Shown here in pieces: positions 51,222 through 59,585 of a stretch of 64,000 bases of DNA. The stretch comes from Fen-1039 sp963711105 (GTDB taxonomy: Bacteria; Chloroflexota; Limnocylindria; Limnocylindrales; CSP1-4), in NCBI GenBank assembly GCA_963711105.1, contig CAVQCV010000004.1:372001-436000 (forward strand), written 5' to 3'. Under the pieces are notes generated by a model. It was not told where the DNA came from and ran no database searches. It saw only the letters and a list, made by a program, of their open reading frames with translations. How positions within the stretch are numbered: the stretch's first letter is position 1; the number at the start of each line of letters is the position of its first letter. Position numbers and translations under genes: made by a program.

Positions 51222-52070
51222 TCAGCACATTCCAACGTAGATGCAGAACGCTTCTGGCGAGCGGAAGTGTAGTCCGAGGTAGCACACCAGGTACCAGAAG
51301 ATCGCGCACATCGCCCCGCACACAAATGCCCCAGGACCGGTGGCGCCGCAAGCCAAACATGTGACGAAGCTAGTGACGGCGCAGCCGAGACCGTACAGGA
51401 ATGAGTAGACGGGCGGGCAGAGGTTGCCGCTCGGGCACCACCCCCCGCCGCCGCCGGCCATTGGACCGGCGACTTCGGTGCTCTTCGACGGGGCGCTGGT
51501 CTCCATAGGCGGCAATACTGCCGTGCGCGTCAACCCGGTCAACGTCTGGGTCACCGTGACGTTGTCGCCCTGGAGACTGCCCTGCTCTGCGAGCGTTGGC
51601 ACTCCATTGAGGATCTCAATTATGTCAGTTCCGCTCGGCTGGTCGCTTGGACCCTTGAGCAGCGCAACCGAGTGGCGATCGCGGATCACCGCCGAATCGG
51701 TGTGAGCTCGGACGAGCAAGGCCATCTCGCCCATTGTGTCGACGAATGGCACCTTCGTTATATATCCCGACAGGTCCGGACGATCACGGAGGACATAACG
51801 GGCGGCTGACGGCAATCCCACGGGCGAGAACTTGAGCCCCTTGAGGTGAGCTACAAGCGCTGCACCGTCTGGCGTTGAGACCGCCTGGGTGGCCAGCTTC
51901 TTCAGCGATGCGCCCTCCTGGGTGGTTACGACTAACTGTGGCCCAGTCCGTGTTGGCCCCCTCGCGGCGAATGCCTCCGGCACGAATCCTGCGAACAGTG
52001 CTGCCGTGCCGGCTCCGGCGGCACCGAGCCACTTCAAGAACGATCGGCGGGTTTGAGTTGGATCAGACAT
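51222..52070 (-). CDS. Halocin C8-like bacteriocin precursor, Tat-exported
   Basis: A 282-residue precursor. Residues 1-35 are a twin-arginine signal (TRRSFLKWLGAAGAG... AAFA). Residues about 36-205 form a domain with no known motif (SAARYVLRDRPDLSGYITKV; VPFVDTMGEMALLVRAH). After AGGGGG the last 72 residues (DNA 51225-51440) hold ten cysteines and hydrophobic runs: WCPSGNLCPP, GLGCAVTSFVTCLACGATG, AFVCGAMC, VCYLGL and the end FCIYVGMC. Halocin C8 (76 residues, ten Cys, cleaved from a ~283-residue Tat precursor whose N-terminal part gives immunity) shows the same length, order and motifs as I remember them, e.g. GFICG and CNRAGLC at the end. GGAGG is 6 nt upstream. Confidence 0.8.
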   Translation of the reverse strand: MSDPTQTRRSFLKWLGAAGAGTAALFAGFVPEAFAARGPTRTGPQLVVTTQEGASLKKLATQAVSTPDGAALVAHLKGLKFSPVGLPSAARYVLRDRPDLSGYITKVPFVDTMGEMALLVRAHTDSAVIRDRHSVALLKGPSDQPSGTDIIEILNGVPTLAEQGSLQGDNVTVTQTLTGLTRTAVLPPMETSAPSKSTEVAGPMAGGGGGWCPSGNLCPPVYSFLYGLGCAVTSFVTCLACGATGPGAFVCGAMCAIFWYLVCYLGLHFRSPEAFCIYVGMC

Positions 52071-52243
52071 GTAGACCTCCGGATGTCGCTATACCAGCGG
52101 ATCGTTCGGGGCGACAGGCCTTCCGCGGTCTTGGCCTCGCAGAAGAGTTCGACCGCCCGGCCGAGTTCGATTCTCGCCGGCGCCGTGGGCTCAGCGCGCC
52201 CGCGGACCGCCCCACGAATCAGATTCCCATCGCGCCGACCCAA
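52071..52243 (-). pseudogene. Tyrosine integrase N-terminal remnant
   Basis: A minus-strand frame keeps the core-binding (SAM-like) domain start of XerC/D-type integrases: ELGRAVELFCEAKTAEGLSP, then RTIRWYSDI. The similarity ends near 52081, where the bacteriocin leader begins. The catalytic domain is absent. Its place between two tRNA-like cores supports past site-specific integration. Confidence 0.6.
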
Positions 52244-52308
52244 AGAATCAGATGCCCGGCCCTTTGACTCGGAAGTATCAGAAGCCCACGGATCGAGGTG
52301 TCAGATGC
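52217..52308 (+). repeat. Array of (A/G)TCAGATGCCC-like decamers, right side
   Basis: ATCAGATTCC, ATCAGATGCC, ATCAGAAGCC and GTCAGATGCT lie at about 52218, 52247, 52277 and 52300, again about 30 bp apart. They are on the plus strand, opposite to the left array at 50001-50071. Confidence 0.6.
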
Positions 52309-52409
52309 TCGCCGCATAATCTTGCCTCCATGGGCGTCGCCCACGAGGTCGTCCCAAACACAAGATCTAGCGGCTGCTTAGCACCGGGACCACAACATGT
52401 TGTGGTTTT

Positions 52410-52457
52410 GGCGCGCCCGGAGGGATTCGAACCCCCGACCCTCTGATCCGAAGTCCG
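52410..52457 (-). other. tRNA-Arg-like 3' end, attachment-core candidate 2
   Basis: The same 47-bp sequence as at 50162-50208 (identity runs from the anticodon loop to CCA and ~10 bp beyond). The 5' half is not a tRNA. Together the two cores bracket 2.2 kb holding the bacteriocin cluster and the integrase remnant. Confidence 0.75.
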
Positions 52458-52527
52458 CTTCCCGTCAGAGGGGTCGGCCCGGGCAGTCGAGGCGAGAGGC
52501 TCAGACCAACCGCGTTCGTAGGACGCG

Positions 52528-52935
52528 CTACGGCAGGATCTTGAAGCTGCCGCCGTTGACCGGCCGAAGAACGCCGAAGTGCCGCCGATCGAGGGTCGCG
52601 ATGGTCCGTGTCTGATAGCGGGCGGCAAGGACGACGATGGACGCGTCGGCGAGCCCGATCGATTGGTCGGCGTAGCGTTCGATGACCGCACGCGCCTGTG
52701 CCAGGTCCTCGGTGCCGAAGGCGGCGAGATCCCAGGCGCCGCCCGCCAGCTCGCGCAAGACGGCGAGCTCGGCCGAGACGCCAAGGCGTGAGCCGACCAG
52801 GTAGTCGAGCTCCGCGAGGACGTATGGCGAGACCACCAGAGGCTCGGTCGTGGTGTCCAGGACGGCCGTGACCGCCGCGTGATCCGGTTCATCGGTATCG
52901 AAGAACGCAAGGAGCGCGCTCGTATCGACGATCAC
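52528..52935 (-). CDS. vapC: VapC-like PIN-domain toxin
   Basis: A 135-residue PIN protein with Asp4 in MIVDTSALLAFFD, Glu in VVSPYVLAELDYL, Asp in IGLADASIVVLAA and Asp in IATLDRRHFGVLR. All acidic active-site residues are kept. Its start overlaps the antitoxin stop by 4 nt. Predicted ribonuclease toxin. Confidence 0.9.
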   Translation of the reverse strand: MIVDTSALLAFFDTDEPDHAAVTAVLDTTTEPLVVSPYVLAELDYLVGSRLGVSAELAVLRELAGGAWDLAAFGTEDLAQARAVIERYADQSIGLADASIVVLAARYQTRTIATLDRRHFGVLRPVNGGSFKILP

Positions 52936-53147
52936 CGCTCGCCGAACCCGGGCAGGTGGTCGTCGGCCTCGCGGGCGATCGGTGCGCCGCTTGCGAACAG
53001 GCTGCCCTGGGGCCGAGGCCGCTCAGCGCCAACCGCGCTGCGGATCGAGTCCCGAATCACTTCCGCTTCCGAGACCCCCCGTCGTCGAGCCGCTCGCTTG
53101 ACGGCCGATCGGAGTTCAGTGGGCAGGTAGACTGTCGTCTTATCCAT
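52932..53147 (-). CDS. Ribbon-helix-helix antitoxin (VapB-like)
   Basis: A 71-residue antitoxin: DKTTVYLPTELRSAVKRAAR, then RRGVSEAEVIRDSIRSAV is a ribbon-helix-helix domain; the tail (SLFASGAPIAREADDHLPGF) resembles toxin-wrapping C-termini. The ATG lies 7 nt behind TACCAT without an RBS. Confidence 0.88.
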   Translation of the reverse strand: MDKTTVYLPTELRSAVKRAARRRGVSEAEVIRDSIRSAVGAERPRPQGSLFASGAPIAREADDHLPGFGER

Positions 53148-53160
53148 GGGACGTATGGTA
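53148..53160 (-). promoter_or_regulatory. -10 box of the second PIN operon
   Basis: TACCAT (53155-53160 on the minus strand) plus 7 nt to the ATG: the same near-leaderless layout as the PIN/antitoxin operon at 39.25 kb. Nothing else is recognised in 53161-53355. Confidence 0.45.
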
Positions 53161-53355
53161 CCACCGCTGGCGCTGGCGGAATGCCTCGTGACGCCTGACA
53201 TGACGTACGGTTGGAGTCGAGATCGAGGACGCACTTCGCCAAACGCAACGTCGCCCAGGCCGCATACGATGCCTGGATCTTGCAGTGAAGAAGGGCGCCC
53301 CAGCGCCATTTGAACCCCGCAAGTCACGGCGTTCTCGTCAGGGTGCGAGTCGAGG

Positions 53356-53772
53356 TCAGCGGCCGCGGATCTGGCTGACCGTCGCCTTGGACAATTCTCT
53401 GACATCGACCCGTTCGCCATCCTCGACGCGATGCGAGATCATCGTCATCGGGAAGAGTAGTGACGCCTCACCTTCCTCACTCGATCCGCGAGTGATGAGC
53501 ACGGGATCGTAGGTCCCTTCCTCCTCGGCCACGGCCCACTCCCAGTCCTCGGAGCGGGCCAGCACGTTGCCGAAGGCAAGTCCGAGACCCCAGAGAGCCA
53601 TCTGGTCGTTCCGGGTGACCCGGGCCTCTGAGAGCATCCTCTGGATCAGGTCCAGGTCCTTCGGCGTTCCCGTCAGTCCGGTCCCGTACCACTTGATGCC
53701 GTTGGACGAGACGTCGGCCAGTGCCTGCTCGATCTCCGCGGAGATCTGGGCATCCATCTCCAGCAGATTCAC
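53356..53772 (-). CDS. DUF3806-like protein, possible immunity protein
   Basis: A 138-residue soluble protein: MALWGLGLAFGNVLARSEDW, EWAVAEEEGTYDPVLITR and SLLFPMTMISHRVEDGE follow the DUF3806 pattern. It overlaps the upstream gene (ATGA 53769-53772) and is downstream of an RHS toxin tip, so a role in immunity is plausible. Family call is moderate. Confidence 0.6.
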   Translation of the reverse strand: MNLLEMDAQISAEIEQALADVSSNGIKWYGTGLTGTPKDLDLIQRMLSEARVTRNDQMALWGLGLAFGNVLARSEDWEWAVAEEEGTYDPVLITRGSSEEGEASLLFPMTMISHRVEDGERVDVRELSKATVSQIRGR

Positions 53773-54455
53773 TTGACTACGTCAAGCGGGATGTCGAAGG
53801 ACGGGGCCCATGTATCCACGTCGCTGGCGCCGTCCAGCCTCGGAGCTAGGGCGAGGAGATTCCCACGGGCACCCGTCGGGCCGACCTGTCCCAGGACCTT
53901 CGCGGCCTCCGGTCCGTGGTTCCAGGGTTGGTCAACCAGGATCCCGCCTCGATGCGGACCCACAGTCTGCGCAAGAGCCTTCACGGCAGAGTCGAAGGCA
54001 GCGGGCCCGGGGGTCTCCGACAGGAGGTCACGCGCGATAACAAGGCTCGCGAACCCAAGAGCGGGCTGATTCTCGGGCGGCCTGAACGGATGGGTTCCGG
54101 CTACCTGACGCCCTGTCGTCCAGGACAGCTCGGAATAGAAATCGGGCGGCCCAGTCAGAAGCGGTGCCGACGTCACGGAGCAGAAGATCGCCTCCGTGTC
54201 GGGGTCAACAGCCGATTGGAAGGCATCGAACGCCCGGCCCTTCCAGGGACGGGTTCGCACCTGAACGACGCGGCCCGGCCGGTGAACCTCAACGGCCGCC
54301 TGCTTCATGTCCGGTCGCAAGGCGGGGAGCCCAAGAACTCCGAGAGCCTGATTGAGAGCCTCCACGGCCTCCGCGTCCCAGGGGCTTGTCTCGTGACGGC
54401 CCCACCAGATGTAGCCCATTCGGTACACGGGAGTCTTCCAGTCGATCGCGCTCAC
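53769..54455 (-). CDS. Hypothetical protein after an RHS tip, candidate immunity protein
   Basis: A 228-residue soluble protein (YIWWGRHETSPWDAEAVEAL; LGFASLVIARDLLSETPG). Not recognised. It begins 10 nt after the toxin tip gene, the position expected for the cognate immunity gene. Confidence 0.55.
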   Translation of the reverse strand: MSAIDWKTPVYRMGYIWWGRHETSPWDAEAVEALNQALGVLGLPALRPDMKQAAVEVHRPGRVVQVRTRPWKGRAFDAFQSAVDPDTEAIFCSVTSAPLLTGPPDFYSELSWTTGRQVAGTHPFRPPENQPALGFASLVIARDLLSETPGPAAFDSAVKALAQTVGPHRGGILVDQPWNHGPEAAKVLGQVGPTGARGNLLALAPRLDGASDVDTWAPSFDIPLDVVK

Positions 54456-54465
54456 GCTGTCCTAC

Positions 54466-55600
54466 CTAGTCCCATGGGGCCCGGATCGTGGGGGGCAGCC
54501 CGCTGAGATCGATCCAGCCTTTGCCTTCCGGCCCCTTGATCTTCGCACCCGGCGTTGACATCAGTCGATCGCCTCGGAGAATCTGCCGCGCTTTCGCGGC
54601 GGTCCGCAATTCGGCTTGTGTGCTGGTCTCGTACGCCTCGACTGCCTGCCAGCCACTCCCGGTGTCGCGGATCTTGACGAAGTCTAGCCGTCTGCCCATG
54701 TTGTCCGTGCTGTCGATGAGCTTGCGACCATTGGCATCGTAGATGGTCCGCTGCTCGAGCCATCTCTCATTGCTGGCCAGTTTCTGCCTGGACTTCCATA
54801 CCTTCTCGCCGTTGGCGCCCTTCTGCTGAAGAGCCCGACCCTTGGAGATCGTCTCATCGCCACCCCGGATCCAGCGCTTGATATTGCGGCCCGCGGCCGA
54901 GATGGCGGACTTGACCGCACCGCCGGCCTTCTCGAGGCTCCGCACTACGCGGGTGCCCTCCAGGGCCGCCTTGATGCCACCTTCGGCACCGTGGGCGGCT
55001 CGGGCGAGAGTGACCAGGTGTCGGGCACCGACGACTCCGGCTCCGAGAACCAGGAGCGCTCCGCCGGGCAGGAACTGCAGACCCGCCGTGGCGGCGTTAC
55101 TGAAGTCGCCTTCGGCTAGATAGAGGGCCATGTCCATCATGGCGGCCACTTCGCCCAGACCCGGCACCAGCGACGCCATCGCGAACAGGCTGTGGGGATC
55201 GGACACCATGGCCAGACCGATCGAGACCAGGCCATCGAGAGTCAGGCCGCCGCCGGCGGCCGATAGGGAGTTGGCCGTCGGCGCCGATGCTCGCGCTTAC
55301 GTCTCGAGCGGCCGCGGTGGCGGCTGTCGCGAAGTTGCCTAGCTCGGTGCTGGCGTATGTCCAGACCCGGTTGAGCTCACCTGCGAAGCTCGCGCCGAAG
55401 TTGAGGAGCGGGCTCGCGACGGCGTGGACGGCGCTCCCGAAGGCACTGCTGGTTATGTTCCAGGCCGAGCTCAGGGTGTTGGCGCCCCAGTTGACGGCCG
55501 TGCTGGCGGCGCCGCCGATCGCCCCGGTGACGTTGTTCCAGGTGTTGCTGGCCCACTGGCCGAAGTTGGCCAGGCCGTTGCCGATATCGCCAGGCCGATG
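54466..55600 (-). pseudogene. Displaced RHS C-terminal tip with unknown toxin domain
   Basis: The part 54890-55600 duplicates the RHS stalk at about 57350-58010 almost base for base (NVTGAIGGAASTAVNWGANT; LVPGLGEVAAMMDMALYLAE; GGAVKSAISAAGRNIKRWIR). A one-base change near 55275 (GTCGGCGCCGATG versus GTCACCCCGATG) breaks the frame, so translation can only start at ATG 55209. The toxin part differs from the other copy: KVWKSRQKLASNERWLEQ, TIYDANGRKLIDSTDNMGRR and GWIDLSGLPPTIRAPWD. The N-terminal RHS core is missing. A typical silent tip cassette. Confidence 0.75.
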
Positions 55601-55780
55601 GAGCGAGGGCGTCGAGGGTCAGGCCGTCGCCGGCCGGCGCGGCAACTGGCGATGACCCGGGGTGCCGGTCAGTCGGTCAGACTCCGGCCGGATAGACACC
55701 ACGACCCAGGCCCGATCCGGTGGCAACGGCTCCTAGGGGATCATCGGACATCCCTGAGCGGCTGCACTCCCCGTCCGGAG

Positions 55781-56081
55781 TCAGTCCTGATCAGGCTCGA
55801 TGTAGGCGTCGTTGACAGCGCAGTACGCAACGGCACGCACCTGTTCCGCGAGCGTGGGGCGTCGTCCTCCGCGCCACTGCGTCCACACCTCGAGCGCCTC
55901 CTTGGCCATGCTCACCTCAAGGACGTGCCATCCCGATGCCCTCGGCCGGTAGGCTGCCGTCCTCGGGCTCCAAGGCCACTACGGCCTCCGAGTGCTCAGT
56001 TAGCTCCGGGTAGTCTCTCGCATAGATAGTTAGCTCATCGCCCAGCGCGTCCAAGCGCTCGAGGATATCTCGCAGTGTCAT
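55781..56081 (-). pseudogene. Small conserved protein, frame broken
   Basis: ATG 56081 opens MTLRDILERLDALGDELTIY, then SEAVVALEPEDGSLPAEGIG and a premature stop (55917). The rest lies in the next frame: WHVLEVSMAKEALEVWTQWR, then LAEQVRAVAYCAVNDAYIEP to a stop at 55781. Removing one base near 55927 joins them into a ~100-residue protein of a family I know only as uncharacterised, often seen beside toxins. Confidence 0.6.
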
Positions 56082-56099
56082 CGCCCTACCTCCCCCAGA

Positions 56100-56245
56100 T
56101 CATGGGGCCACCCACCCTCCTCCGATGGCGCTCCAGGAAACGGCAGCCGTACGTAGGTGCCTGTGACTCCTGGTCTGGTGCAATGTAGGCGTCGTTGACA
56201 GCATAGTAGGCGACGGTCCGCAGCCGTTCGGCAAACGGTGGTTCC
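56100..56245 (-). pseudogene. C-terminal fragment of the same small family
   Basis: FAERLRTVAYYAVNDAYIAP on the minus strand closely parallels LAEQVRAVAYCAVNDAYIEP of the neighbouring gene. The N-terminal half is missing and the end differs. A second, decayed copy. Confidence 0.5.
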
Positions 56246-56314
56246 GGTTTGGCCGGCCGCACGGAACCATTCGCCTACCGGGCTTCGCAGCGGCTCGGGG
56301 CGGGGTCGACAACC

Positions 56315-56857
56315 CTAGCTTGGGGCTTCCCACACTCGCGTGAAGGTCCATCCAGTGAGAGCCGCGTCCTCGACGGCTTGAACGAATCTGCCAGTCACGT
56401 ATAGCTCACGGTTCTGCCGAGTCAAGAAGAGCGAGTGATCCCGCACCATCTCGGGGTGGAAGACTGGATTGATGACAGCGATGATCCGGCCCCCTCGGTC
56501 GCGGGCGACGTCGCTCTTGGTTTCGTCCAGCGCGTCCGAGACGTGAACCGGGTTGATCAGCCACAACTCCGTGTCGCACGCAAGCGGCAGGATCTCGGCA
56601 TCGTTGCCAACCACGGGCGCAAGAACCGCCAATGCCCTTCGCGTCACAGGCAGGGCTGGAGCGCCGATGCACGGCATGTCGACAGCGCGAAGTTTCCGCC
56701 CTTTGCGCTCTCGGAGCACCGAGGCCCGAACAGGAGGTGCAGATAGATCATGTCTGGTGCCGGGCAGGTCGAACAGGTAGCGGGCATCCGGCGGAACCGG
56801 AAGGACCCATTGAATCCAGTTCTGCGGGTGCGGCTTGAAGACATCGAACTCGCTCAC
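56315..56857 (-). CDS. DUF1629/Imm11-like immunity protein
   Basis: A 180-residue protein: DAEILPLACDTELWLINPVH, VSDALDETKSDVARD and NRELYVTGRFVQAVEDAALT, then GWTFTRVWE, the pattern of DUF1629 immunity proteins. Its ATG overlaps the stop of the RHS gene with the AHH nuclease tip (ATGA 56854-56857), so it is the cognate immunity gene. Confidence 0.75.
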   Translation of the reverse strand: MSEFDVFKPHPQNWIQWVLPVPPDARYLFDLPGTRHDLSAPPVRASVLRERKGRKLRAVDMPCIGAPALPVTRRALAVLAPVVGNDAEILPLACDTELWLINPVHVSDALDETKSDVARDRGGRIIAVINPVFHPEMVRDHSLFLTRQNRELYVTGRFVQAVEDAALTGWTFTRVWEAPS

Positions 56858-58035
56858 GGCAGCCTCCCGTGCTCTAGCGCATCCTTGATGTAGGCGAGTG
56901 TATCGAGCCCCTCAGCCTGGGTACGAGCGCCGAGTATGAGCTCGTTGGCTCGGGCGATGTACGAGTCCGTCATCGTCAACGGATGGACCACCCGGCCAAG
57001 TGGGTTGGCCGAGGCGTAGAACCTGGGCAGGAACGAACCATTCTGTCCGGAGTTGATACCGATGCGGAGGTCCTGCTCGAGATGGGTCCGCGCAGCAGCG
57101 GCGCCAGGCTCGTTCGCGGGCAAGAGATGATGCCCCGCTGATTCCGCCGGACGGACTTCCCCATCCCGCACAAGGTTCCGGCCTAGGTTCCGTGAGCTTG
57201 GGGACTCCCCCACGACACCTATGTCGAAGTACGATCGTTTGCCGCCGATACTGCCGATGCCGCCATACGCACCTGGCTCGAGCACCCTGGTCTCGCCCGC
57301 GGCTTTCTCGCCACCTCGGATCCAGCGCTTGATGCGGGAGCCCGCGGCCGCCACGGCGGACTTGACCGCACCGCCGGCCTTCTCGAGCTTCTGGACTACG
57401 CGGGTGCCCTCCAGGGCCGCCTTGATGCCACCTTCGGCACCGTGGGCGGCTCGGGCGAGAGTGACCAGGTGTCGGGCACCGACGGCTCCGGCACCGAGAA
57501 CCAGGAGAGCTCCGCCGGGCAGGAACTGCAGACCCGCCGTGGCGGCGCTGGCAAAGTCGCCTTCGGCCAGATAGAGGGCCATGTCCATCATGGCGGCCAC
57601 TTCGCCAAGACCGGGCACCAGCGACGCCATCGCGAACAGGCTGTGGGGATCGGACACCATGGCCAGACCGATCGAGACCAGGCCATCGAGAGTCAGGCCG
57701 CCGCCGGCGGCCGATAGGGAGTTGGCCGTCACCCCGATGCTCGCGCTTACGTCTCGGGCGGCCGCGGTGGCGGCGGTCGCGAAGTTGCCTAGCTCGGTGC
57801 TGGCGTATGTCCAGGCCCGGTTGAGTTCACCTGCGAAGCTCGCGCCGAAGTTGAGGAGCGGGCTCGCGACGGCGTGGACGGCGCTCCCGAAGGCACTGCT
57901 GGTTATGTTCCAGGCCGAGCTCAGGGTGTTGGCGCCCCAGTTGACGGCCGTGCTGGCGGCGCCGCCGATCGCCCCGGTGACGTTGTTCCAGGTGTCGCTG
58001 GCCCACCGGCCGAGGTTGGCCAGGCCGTTGGCCAC
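56854..58035 (-). CDS. RHS protein C-terminal part with AHH nuclease toxin
   Basis: A 393-residue stretch: helical stalk (NWGANTLSSAWNITSSAFGS; LGNFATAATAAARDVS), a hydrophobic region typical of pretoxins (DPHSLFAMASLVPGLGEVAA; FLPGGALLVLGAGAVGARHL), linker RIKRWIRGGEKAAG, and the tip with SAGHHLLPANEP and IGINSGQNGSFLPRFYASAN. That is an AHH-type HNH-like nuclease. An extra base near 58057 separates it from the RHS core just upstream; fixing it gives DPDGHWPWDDVANGLANLG. Followed by an overlapping immunity gene. Confidence 0.8.
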   Translation of the reverse strand: MANGLANLGRWASDTWNNVTGAIGGAASTAVNWGANTLSSAWNITSSAFGSAVHAVASPLLNFGASFAGELNRAWTYASTELGNFATAATAAARDVSASIGVTANSLSAAGGGLTLDGLVSIGLAMVSDPHSLFAMASLVPGLGEVAAMMDMALYLAEGDFASAATAGLQFLPGGALLVLGAGAVGARHLVTLARAAHGAEGGIKAALEGTRVVQKLEKAGGAVKSAVAAAGSRIKRWIRGGEKAAGETRVLEPGAYGGIGSIGGKRSYFDIGVVGESPSSRNLGRNLVRDGEVRPAESAGHHLLPANEPGAAAARTHLEQDLRIGINSGQNGSFLPRFYASANPLGRVVHPLTMTDSYIARANELILGARTQAEGLDTLAYIKDALEHGRLP

Positions 58036-58639
58036 GTCGTCCCAGGGCCAGTGCCCGGTCGGGATCCGAGAGCGTCACCGGGTTGCCGCCGGTGTACATG
58101 TAGTGGTTGAGCAGACCGGTGGCGGAGGCCGAGCCGTTGTACGTGTCGGCCTGGGTGAAGGCGCCCAGAGATGGGCTGTAGGATCGGGCACTGAAGTCAT
58201 ACAGGTCCGGCGTGCCGGCGCTGGTCTCGAGCATCCGGCCCTGGTATCGCCAGGGCAACGCCGGGCCGCCGGCGCTGTAGGCGGCCACGGTCACACCGTA
58301 GGCGTCATAGCGGTAGGCAGTCGCGAAGCTCGTGCCGTCGGCCGAGAGCGAGGCGGCTACGTTGCCGTGGAGGTCGTTGACGATCCACAGTGCGGAGCCG
58401 CCCGTTCCGACCGCGACGCGCTCGCCTGTGCCGTCGATGGCACTGAGCGTGACGGCGGCGCCACGGGCGATCGAGATGATCGCGTTGCCGGTGCCGAGGT
58501 AGGCGTAGGTTTCGGTCGGTTCGGTGCCGACGGTCCGGCTCGAGTGGCGGCCCAGAACATCGATGCCGAAGCTCGTGACCACGCCCGAAGGGGCGGTGAT
58601 CGCGACCAGGCGGTCGGCGATGTCGCAACCCGGCCGCAC
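57827..58639 (-). pseudogene. RHS core remnant (end of the YD-repeat barrel)
   Basis: Sensible reading from about 58660 to 58058: CDIADRLVAITAPSGVVTSF, DVLGRHSSRTVGTEPTETYA, YRYDAYGVTVAAYS and the RHS hallmark YDFSARSYSPSLGAFTQADT, then HYMYTGGNPVTLSDPD. The frame then goes wrong because of the extra base near 58057. Upstream of ~58680 the similarity fades, so most of the large RHS protein is gone and delivery is unlikely. Confidence 0.8.
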
Positions 58640-58815
58640 CTTGGTGGCGCTCTTCGCGCTCAGCGATCCGGACCGGCTTCGGTGAGGCTGTCGGCGGGCG
58701 TTCGCGGATTACCCCGGCCTGGTGACCCCGGCTATCGGCCTTGTCAGCATGTCCTCCTGCGCCGTGACGTCACCGTAAGGGCTCGGGGGGCCTACGGCAG
58801 GCTGGACGGCCTCAG

Positions 58816-59274
58816 TTATTCCTTTCCAGTGACTCCCGGAGGTGGACGAGACGTTCGCTGAATTCTCCGGGGCGGCGCGACTTCGAGCGAAGCTGCAACT
58901 TCCGCCACCGCCATGCGCTGGACCCTCGTTCTCGACGGCAGGATTTCCAGTAGCCGTGCCATCGTGGACGCCGAGTGGAGCACTCGCGCCAGGAGAATGG
59001 AGGCCCACCGAGGCGCCCGGGCCACCAACTCGGGCATAACGTCGACCAGACCGTCTACGTATGGATCGTCGGGCGCGCTCTCGGCAAGGTGCACTACCCC
59101 GAACACATGCCCTTCAGCAACCTCATCGTCAACGAGCACGGACAGCAAGGGCGCCACGAGATCGGACTCAAAAGACCGCGCCAACTCGGCCAGAACAGCA
59201 TCGAACTCGTCCCAACGCCGGTCAGCCTGGGCGCGCGCCAATTGCTCCAGCAACAATCTGCGTTTGTCTACCAT
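58816..59274 (-). CDS. Imm30-like immunity protein
   Basis: A 152-residue helical protein: WDEFDAVLAELARSFESDLV, LLSVLVDDEVAEGHVFGVVH and LVARAPRWASILLARVLHSA follow the Imm30 pattern (AP-W...RiLN). It overlaps the stop of the tip fragment upstream (TGATG at 59272-59276) and would protect against that toxin. Confidence 0.7.
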   Translation of the reverse strand: MVDKRRLLLEQLARAQADRRWDEFDAVLAELARSFESDLVAPLLSVLVDDEVAEGHVFGVVHLAESAPDDPYVDGLVDVMPELVARAPRWASILLARVLHSASTMARLLEILPSRTRVQRMAVAEVAASLEVAPPRRIQRTSRPPPGVTGKE

Positions 59275-59540
59275 CAGAATCGTCCTGGGTGCGCTTGTCT
59301 GTTGCGAAGGATGACTTCGCGGAGCTGCTTGAACACTTGTTCGTCGTACAGCCCTTGATCTCTCAGGATGCTGCGCACGTCCTTCACTCCGGCCATTGTC
59401 GCGTCTCTGAAGGTCATACCCGCGTCCGCGGGCGAACCATACGTGAATGTTAGTCTGTGTCGTCCCCCACGCCCCGGAAAGGGCATCTCCAAGTTGATCG
59501 CGACCCTGGCTGTCAGCCTGACGCAGGCCACTCCGGTCAA
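59274..59540 (-). pseudogene. Orphan toxin tip fragment
   Basis: About 88 residues with no delivery module: INLEMPFPGRGGRHRLTFTY, then GMTFRDATMAGVKDVRSILR and LREVILRNRQAHPGRF. The last part looks like the C-terminal end of a polymorphic toxin; family unknown. It is coupled to the Imm30-like gene. Upstream is ordinary chromosomal sequence, so the rest has been lost. Confidence 0.55.
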
Positions 59541-59585
59541 GACGGACGAGATGGGGCTACCGGCGCTGCCGTAGGGCCGGCGGGC

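Noticed and set aside
57581..58861. A 426-residue plus-strand frame over the RHS locus
   Set aside because: It is antisense to clear RHS sequence; the composition is that of a shadow frame.
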